Both the position numbers and the translations under genes were made by a program. The notes beneath the pieces are model-generated. The model worked only from the letters and a program-made list of their open reading frames with translations. It was not told the DNA's origin and did no database searches. Positions 58,725 through 64,000 of a DNA stretch of 64,000 nucleotides are shown here, one piece after another. The stretch's first letter is position 1, and each line of letters starts with the position of its first letter. The stretch is from Jonesia denitrificans DSM 20603 (GTDB lineage Bacteria; Actinomycetota; Actinomycetes; Actinomycetales; Cellulomonadaceae). The stretch lies in assembly GCF_000024065.1 (NCBI RefSeq), contig NC_013174.1:1922001-1986000 (forward strand), given 5' to 3'.

Positions 58725-60065
58725 ATGACGAACAATGGCGTCCCTTCTGCTGCCCACTGGCCCGCCCCGCACTCCGCTGACTACCCCGGTCCCCTCACCG
58801 CTACCGTCACCGTCCCTGGGTCAAAATCTCTGACCAACCGGCATCTGCTCCTGGCCGCACTAGCCGCCGAACCCACAACCATCCACGGCGCGCTTCGCTC
58901 CCGAGACTCACAGCTTATGATCACAGCCCTGCGGGCACTGGGCGCGGACATCACCGAATCAGCAGACGGCACCACCATCACTGTCACCCCCTTAACCCAA
59001 GGCGCCAATGTCGGCGACATCACCATCGACTGCGGGCTTGCAGGAACAGTGATGCGTTTCCTGCCCATCGCCGCCACCCTCGTTAAGGGCACCATCCTCA
59101 TTGACGGTGATGAGGGCGCAAAGGTGCGGCCCATGAGCCCAATCCTTGAGGCCCTAGAAGACCTCGGTGTGGAGATCACCCGCCACAACGGCGATTTCCT
59201 TCCCTTCACCATGCACCCCACCGGTGGGGTCACCGGCGGACACCTCGATGTGGACGCGTCCGGGTCAAGCCAGTTTGTGTCCGGGCTCCTACTCACCGCG
59301 GCACGGTTCACCAATGGGCTCACCCTCCACCACGTCGGAGACCGCCTACCCAGCATCCCTCACATCGCCATGACCTGTGACGTCCTCAACGACCTCGGCG
59401 TGACCGCACACACCAGTGCGCCCGGCACCTGGACGGTGGCTGCTGGCCCCATCCGTGGGGGCACCATCACAATCGAACCTGACCTCTCCAATGCCACGCC
59501 TTTCATGGCTGCGGCCCTCATTCATGGTGGTTCCGTCACAATCCCCGCGTGGCCAAGCACAACAACCCAACCCGGTGGGCTTGCCCCCTCGTTCTTCGAA
59601 CGGATGGGAGCCCGCTGCACAATTGATGATGCTGGCCTCACCATTACCGGTGACGGCACAGTCCACGGTCTCGCCCACCTTGACCTGTCTGCTGCAGGTG
59701 AACTCGCACCAACCTTTGCGGCGCTCGCTGCGCTTGCTGACTCACCCACCGAGATCCACGGCATCGCTCACCTGCGGGGGCACGAAACCGACCGGCTTGC
59801 GGCACTGTCCGCAGAAATCAACCGCCTGGGTGGCTCTTGCCAGCAAACAGACGATGGTCTCATCATCACCCCAGCGCCCCTGCATGAGGGTATCTTTCAC
59901 ACGTATCATGATCACCGGATGGCTACAGCAGGCGCGATCCTTGGGCTTCGTGTGGCAGGTGTTGAAGTAGAAAATATCGACACCACAGCAAAAACGTTGC
60001 CTGATTTTGCTGGCATGTGGACGTCCATGCTCACAACCTCTTCTGTGGCTGCGCCAGCCCACTAG
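58725..60065 (+). CDS. aroA: 5-enolpyruvylshikimate-3-phosphate synthase
   Basis: 446 residues from the ATG at 58725. Motifs: VPGSKSLTNRHLLLAALA (shikimate/PEP binding), DCGLAGTVMRFLPIAA and LRGHETDRLAALSAEI, with HRMATAGAILGLRV near the C-terminus. It catalyses the sixth shikimate step. GLAGTVMR in place of the plant-type GNAGTAMR is seen; the effect on inhibitor binding is not predicted here. TAGGCT ends 6 nt before the ATG and no ribosome binding site is apparent, so the mRNA may be leaderless. It is followed by rsgA after 28 bp. Confidence 0.97.
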   Translation: MTNNGVPSAAHWPAPHSADYPGPLTATVTVPGSKSLTNRHLLLAALAAEPTTIHGALRSRDSQLMITALRALGADITESADGTTITVTPLTQGANVGDITIDCGLAGTVMRFLPIAATLVKGTILIDGDEGAKVRPMSPILEALEDLGVEITRHNGDFLPFTMHPTGGVTGGHLDVDASGSSQFVSGLLLTAARFTNGLTLHHVGDRLPSIPHIAMTCDVLNDLGVTAHTSAPGTWTVAAGPIRGGTITIEPDLSNATPFMAAALIHGGSVTIPAWPSTTTQPGGLAPSFFERMGARCTIDDAGLTITGDGTVHGLAHLDLSAAGELAPTFAALAALADSPTEIHGIAHLRGHETDRLAALSAEINRLGGSCQQTDDGLIITPAPLHEGIFHTYHDHRMATAGAILGLRVAGVEVENIDTTAKTLPDFAGMWTSMLTTSSVAAPAH

Positions 60066-60093
60066 CACCCGTCACCCTCGCCGATCGGACACC

Positions 60094-61194
60094 ATGCCCA
60101 CACACCCCATTGATGAGTCCTCGTTTCGTTCCCGTCCCTCTCGGCGCGGGTCACGGCCTCGTACCAAAATCAGGCCAGCTCACGAGGACGCCATTGCGGG
60201 GATGGTCATCGGTGTTGACCGGGGTCGTTACACAGTCCTCACGGGCACGACCATTGGTGTGGGGCTCCTTGGCATGGATGTCGGTGACGAACGAACGATC
60301 ACAGCGATGCGTGCACGAGAGCTTGGCCGTGAGCGCATTGTGTGCGGTGATGTTGTGGACATGGTGGGTGACACGAGTGGGGCTCCAGGGAGCTTAGCGC
60401 GGATTGTGCGAATCCAGGAGCGGCGGTCTGTTCTTCGCCGAACTGCAGATGACACAGACCCGTATGAGCGGATTGTGGTGGCGAACGCTGATCAGATGGT
60501 GATTGTGACTGCGTTGGCTGACCCGGAACCGCGCACGCGGATGATTGACCGGTGTGTCGTTGCGGCGACTGCTGCGGGGATGGACACGGTGTTGTGTTTA
60601 ACCAAAGCTGATTTGGCTGATCCAGAACCGTTGCGCGCATTGTATGAGCCTGTTGGTGTACGTGTTGTGGTGACCCAACGTGACGATGCAGGGAATGTCA
60701 CTCCCCTTGATGCAGTGCGGGATGCGTTGCAGGGTCGGTTGTCGGTTTTTGTCGGGCATTCCGGTGTGGGGAAGTCCACGTTGGTTAATGCGCTGGTCCC
60801 TGCCGCTGAACGGGCCACGGGGCATGTGAATGCGGTGACGGGTCGAGGGCGACACACCTCGACGTCTGCTGTGGCGTTTCGGCTTCCTACTGACGATGGT
60901 GGGGAGTTGGGGTGGGTTATTGATACTCCTGGTGTGCGGTCATTTGGGTTGGCGCACATTGATACGCAGGACATTCTTCAAGGTTTTGAGGATTTGACTG
61001 ACATTCTCGATGCGTGTCCGCGTGGGTGTACACACCGTGCTTCGGCCCCTGACTGTGCGTTGGATGAGTGGTTGACGCTGGCTGCCAACCCGGAGCACAC
61101 CGCCACTGGTGTGTATGCGTCGCGCGCCGCCCGAATTATCTCGTTGCGCCGGTTGTTGGATGCCCGCGCTGATTCCTCCCCACAGTACGACTAA
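60094..61194 (+). CDS. rsgA: Ribosome small-subunit-dependent GTPase A
   Basis: 366 residues from the ATG at 60094. A basic N-terminus and OB-fold (VIGVDRGRYTVLTG) are followed by the circularly permuted GTPase: LTKAD (G4) precedes GHSGVGKSTLVNALVP (G1), GRGRHTS and DTPGVRSFG (G3). The C-terminal zinc finger uses CPRGCTHRASAPDC. RsgA tests 30S subunit maturity. The aroA-rsgA-hisN order is usual in actinobacteria. Confidence 0.96.
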   Translation: MPTHPIDESSFRSRPSRRGSRPRTKIRPAHEDAIAGMVIGVDRGRYTVLTGTTIGVGLLGMDVGDERTITAMRARELGRERIVCGDVVDMVGDTSGAPGSLARIVRIQERRSVLRRTADDTDPYERIVVANADQMVIVTALADPEPRTRMIDRCVVAATAAGMDTVLCLTKADLADPEPLRALYEPVGVRVVVTQRDDAGNVTPLDAVRDALQGRLSVFVGHSGVGKSTLVNALVPAAERATGHVNAVTGRGRHTSTSAVAFRLPTDDGGELGWVIDTPGVRSFGLAHIDTQDILQGFEDLTDILDACPRGCTHRASAPDCALDEWLTLAANPEHTATGVYASRAARIISLRRLLDARADSSPQYD

Positions 61195-61220
61195 CACCAG
61201 GAACACGGTAGATTAAACGC

Positions 61221-62018
61221 ATGAACGCCTCACGTTACGAAGATGACCTGCGTCTTGCTCTTGTTTTGGCGGACCAGGTCGACAACATTACGATGTCCCG
61301 TTTCAAAGCGTTGGACCTCCATGTTGAGGCGAAGCCGGACACCACACCAGTGTCAGATGCTGACCGCACGGCTGAAGAGGTGATTCGCGCTCAGCTTGCC
61401 CGCAGCCGGTCTCGTGACGCGATTGTGGGTGAGGAGTTCGGCACAACTGGTCATTCGTCGCGCCGGTGGATTATTGACCCGATTGACGGGACAAAGAACT
61501 TTGTGCGTGGCGTCCCTGTGTGGGCAACTCTCATCGCGCTCGCTGAGGGTGATGACGTGGTGGTTGGTGTGGTGAGTGCACCGGCGTTGGGGCGCCGTTG
61601 GTGGGCTGCGCAGGGTTCTGGTGCATGGAGTGGCCGATCGTTGTCGAGCGCAACACGGTTGCACGTGTCGGGTGTGACCTCGCTTGCCGATGCGTCACTG
61701 TCGTATTCCTCGTTAACCGGTTGGTCCCAGTTGGGGTTGCAACGAAGGTTCCTTGACCTGTCGGACAGCGTGTGGCGCACCCGAGCGTATGGTGATTTTT
61801 GGTCATACATGCTCGTCGCCGAGGGAGCTGTTGATGCAGCGATGGAACCAGAGCTGGAACTGTATGACATGGCCGCTCTTGTTCCGATCGTGACCGAGGC
61901 CGGCGGTACATTCACCAGTGTTGATGGGACGGCCACGGGACCGTGGGGGCCAAACGCTGTGGCGTCAAATGGTCACCTTCACGGTGATATCCTCGCTGCA
62001 TTACGTGCCGAAGAATAA
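61221..62018 (+). CDS. hisN: Histidinol-phosphatase (inositol monophosphatase family)
   Basis: 265 residues. Metal-binding motifs are GEEFG near residue 72, DPIDGTKNFVRGVPVW, and the C-terminal ELELYDMAALVPIVTEAGG. HisN of this family dephosphorylates histidinol phosphate in actinobacteria; inositol-phosphate activity is an alternative. It follows rsgA by 26 bp in the same operon. Confidence 0.92.
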   Translation: MNASRYEDDLRLALVLADQVDNITMSRFKALDLHVEAKPDTTPVSDADRTAEEVIRAQLARSRSRDAIVGEEFGTTGHSSRRWIIDPIDGTKNFVRGVPVWATLIALAEGDDVVVGVVSAPALGRRWWAAQGSGAWSGRSLSSATRLHVSGVTSLADASLSYSSLTGWSQLGLQRRFLDLSDSVWRTRAYGDFWSYMLVAEGAVDAAMEPELELYDMAALVPIVTEAGGTFTSVDGTATGPWGPNAVASNGHLHGDILAALRAEE

Positions 62019-62050
62019 GTGTGGTGCTGTGTTACAACGACTGTGACTAG

Positions 62051-62536
62051 TTAGTCCAGATCAGCGGTGATCTCAGGGATTTCGCTGACGTCGTACCACA
62101 ACAGTTCCCGGTCCACGAGATCGTCAATGGCTGCGTGGTCCCCGCCAAATACCTTTTCAATCTCTGCTGCAGCATCGATTTCGTCAACGTGCACACACAC
62201 GATCGGTACTGCGAGTGCCTCACCGATGAGTTCCCGCGCTGAGGCTGGAGTGTCATCATCTGAGGCGCTCACGGGGCCTACGAGATGATCTGGCACGTCG
62301 ACGGAAATGACCAGTCGCCGCCACGGCACATCGGGGTTCTCAATGATTGCCATGAGCGAATCGTGAGCTGCCGCAAGGTGTGCCACATACTCGATTTCTT
62401 CGATGTCCGTGACACCTTCAGTGGCTAACTCGTTGGTGAGTTCGTCGGTCGCGGCGTGCACTCGTCGTGGGCCTAAGGTGATGGTGTCAGTGACGCCCCG
62501 CAAGTCGGTGAGTGTCGCTGGAACATACATTCGCAT
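62051..62536 (-). CDS. DUF6912-type protein of unknown function
   Basis: 161 residues, acidic, starting MRMYVPATLTDLRGV. A long central helix (EIEYVAHLAAAHDSL) and a DVPDHLV strand are recognisable features of this actinobacterial family. There is no signal or membrane segment and no known function. A second ATG two codons in is equally possible. It is convergent with hisN (32 bp) and lies 18 bp after the CpaE-like gene, so it probably belongs to that operon. Confidence 0.75.
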   Translation of the reverse strand: MRMYVPATLTDLRGVTDTITLGPRRVHAATDELTNELATEGVTDIEEIEYVAHLAAAHDSLMAIIENPDVPWRRLVISVDVPDHLVGPVSASDDDTPASARELIGEALAVPIVCVHVDEIDAAAEIEKVFGGDHAAIDDLVDRELLWYDVSEIPEITADLD

Positions 62537-62554
62537 GTCTTAAGTGTGCCACCT

Positions 62555-63943
62555 TCACACCCCGCTTGCCGCCATCTGCTGGTCAGCGGTTGACTCACTG
62601 CGTTCGTTCCCGCTGTTTCCGGTGTCAAAGCCGGAGGCAATCACATCAATGAGTTGGGTCAGTTCCTTACCGATCGCGCTTACTGGCGCCTCCTCCAGGA
62701 CAGCACGGCCGTTCATGAGTGATCGGTCAACCGTGGTCGGCGCATCGGGAAGAAGCACAGGGGGAAGCTCACGGGTGAAGCGTGACAATGCTAACCGAAT
62801 TGCCCTGGGGGTTGATGACCCCGCTGTTGTGTCACGGACTTTGTTGACCACAACCAGACGTGGAACGTGCGCCAGATCAGGATGGTTTGTGATCGTTTCA
62901 AGAGCACGAACCATCCGTGTTGTTCCGACCGGGTCTCCTGTTCCTACCACAACAATGAGATCTGATTGGGCAAGGGTTGTTGTGGTTGCTGCGTTGCGTC
63001 GAGGACCGCGAGGATCGAACGCGGCGAAATCGTCCTCGTCAATGTCTGGGGCCACATCAACCACGGTCCATTGGGCGCAGTGACGGGCAGTGGTAAGAAC
63101 AGTTTCCAGGTTGCTTGCTGACAGTTCAGGCCACCGCGAAGCGCGAGCCAGCCCTGTCAGGACCCCTAACTGCGGGGTAATACCAGCAAGGTAGCGAGTC
63201 AGAGCAGATGCGGTGAGGAGCCCTTGTCCAGCTGCTCGACACGCTTGGGCAAGACCGGAGGCTTCGTCCAACAACCCCAATGTTTGTGTGATCGATGGGG
63301 CTTGTGTGTCTGCATCAACGATGATGGCGGAGGCGCTTGACTCAGTTGGGAGCTGCTTTTTCTTGGAGCGCCGGCGACCTAGCTGGTCGCGGTGAGCAAG
63401 CCCATAGGCAATGTTTGTCGTCAGTGTGGAACGCCCTGGGGCCCCGTGGGTTCCCCACACCGTGATGAGTCGGCCCTGCGTGGCGGGTGGAGCAAGGGAA
63501 AGGTCGTGGTTTTCGCGCGAGCTGGTCCACTCAATGGGGAGGTTGTCCGCCTCTCCAGCAGGAGCGTTGTGCGCTTCGGTCATCAACGGAATGAGCCCAT
63601 CACTCACCTGTGAGTATGCGAGAAAGTGGCGTACTCCCAGCGCAGTAAGACGCTGACTCGAATACTGGTCGAGAGGGTCGTTGAGCACCACTAGCGCCAC
63701 ACCGTGAGTGGTGAACGCTTCGACGGCATGTCGATCAAACCCAGGAAAATCCGAACTCATGACGATGACGTGGGCGATCCCCGCCCCCGCATATCCACGT
63801 GCTTCTGCCATGTCCGCGCATCGTCGCACCACATCGACTTGCCCACGGTGTCGAGCCAGGTGTTCAATCACAGCTGGTTCCTGACCGGATGTTATTGCGG
63901 TCAGGACCCGAAGTGGTCCTGGTGAGGCTGGGTTGTGGTTCAT
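62555..63943 (-). CDS. CpaE/MinD-like ATPase with altered P-loop
   Basis: 462 residues. An N-terminal receiver-like domain (about 10-130, VIVMSSDFPGFD) is followed by a MinD/ParA-type domain. The P-loop reads GTHGAPGRSTLTTNIAYGLA: where ParA proteins have KGGxGKST, both lysines are replaced (His and Arg). A switch-type DADTQAPSITQTLG is kept. CpaE proteins place Flp/Tad pilus machines. An internal KKK-rich insert (RRRSKKKQLPTE) precedes it. Its ATG overlaps the upstream gene's stop by 4 nt. Confidence 0.82.
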   Translation of the reverse strand: MNHNPASPGPLRVLTAITSGQEPAVIEHLARHRGQVDVVRRCADMAEARGYAGAGIAHVIVMSSDFPGFDRHAVEAFTTHGVALVVLNDPLDQYSSQRLTALGVRHFLAYSQVSDGLIPLMTEAHNAPAGEADNLPIEWTSSRENHDLSLAPPATQGRLITVWGTHGAPGRSTLTTNIAYGLAHRDQLGRRRSKKKQLPTESSASAIIVDADTQAPSITQTLGLLDEASGLAQACRAAGQGLLTASALTRYLAGITPQLGVLTGLARASRWPELSASNLETVLTTARHCAQWTVVDVAPDIDEDDFAAFDPRGPRRNAATTTTLAQSDLIVVVGTGDPVGTTRMVRALETITNHPDLAHVPRLVVVNKVRDTTAGSSTPRAIRLALSRFTRELPPVLLPDAPTTVDRSLMNGRAVLEEAPVSAIGKELTQLIDVIASGFDTGNSGNERSESTADQQMAASGV

Positions 63944-64000
63944 GCGTCGCCCTCTTCTGCTGTGTTGTTGCTGGGGGAACCGTCCGATGCAGGGGCTGGT
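63940..64000 (-). CDS. C-terminal end of a gene upstream of the CpaE-like gene
   Basis: The last 19 codons before a TGA that overlaps the next start (ATGA). The residues are acidic, Pro/Ala/Ser-rich, a disordered tail. In related actinobacteria this place holds a SAF-domain protein of the CpaB/RcpC type, but nothing diagnostic is visible here. Confidence 0.55.
   Translation of the reverse strand, partial: PAPASDGSPSNNTAEEGDA

Overview
The window looks like a chromosomal segment of a Gram-positive actinobacterium of fairly high G+C, probably order Micrococcales (Jonesia/Cellulomonas-like; this placement is inference). The actinobacterial markers are a fused 2-oxoglutarate decarboxylase/dehydrogenase (kgd), NucS mismatch endonuclease, a SigR/RsrA thiol-stress pair, Rho with a long disordered insertion, DUF2550 behind the ATP synthase operon, the tiny ribosomal protein bL37, and genes that appear leaderless. 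I see no rRNA, CRISPR array, insertion sequence or prophage.

Left region (1-12.9 kb): a carbohydrate-utilisation locus. It has a GH31 alpha-xylosidase (cut by the window edge), GH42 beta-galactosidase, GH95 alpha-L-fucosidase, LacI-type repressor, a CUT1 ABC importer (binding protein and two permeases, no ATPase) and a GH3 beta-glucosidase-like enzyme. None of the hydrolases whose N-terminus is visible has a signal peptide. The set matches the exo-activities needed to strip imported fucogalacto-xyloglucan oligosaccharides. Three copies of a 14-bp palindrome, TCGAAnCGnTTCGA, lie in the two divergent intergenic regions and are the likely LacI operators.

Centre-left (13-32.3 kb, minus strand): nucS and DUF2550, then the ATP synthase operon atpI-B-E-F-H-A-G-D-C. 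Upstream of it are wecA/tagO, tsaC, prmC, prfA, rpmE, rho and the threonine genes thrB-thrC-hom. This is a conserved actinobacterial housekeeping block.

Centre (32.4-43.1 kb): a small unknown gene, lysA-argS, a GntR/FCD regulator, tRNA-Arg(CCG), two CDP-glycerol glycerophosphotransferase-like genes for wall polymer synthesis, a MarR regulator and adhE for fermentation.

Right (43.2-64 kb): a membrane-anchored M15 D,D-carboxypeptidase, a pair of CBS/CorC proteins with reduced membrane domains, a two-component system with an ABC-2 exporter, kgd, an SGNH-like protein lacking its catalytic serine, pilT, bL37, sigR-rsrA with a clear SigR-type promoter, a DoxX-like gene, aroA-rsgA-hisN, DUF6912, and the start of a CpaE/SAF pilus-type operon running off the edge. 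Many gene junctions carry long, nearly perfect hairpins that act as probable terminators without strong U-tracts.

Start codons were reassigned where family length or a ribosome binding site argued for it. All functional calls come from reading motifs by eye; no database search was run.
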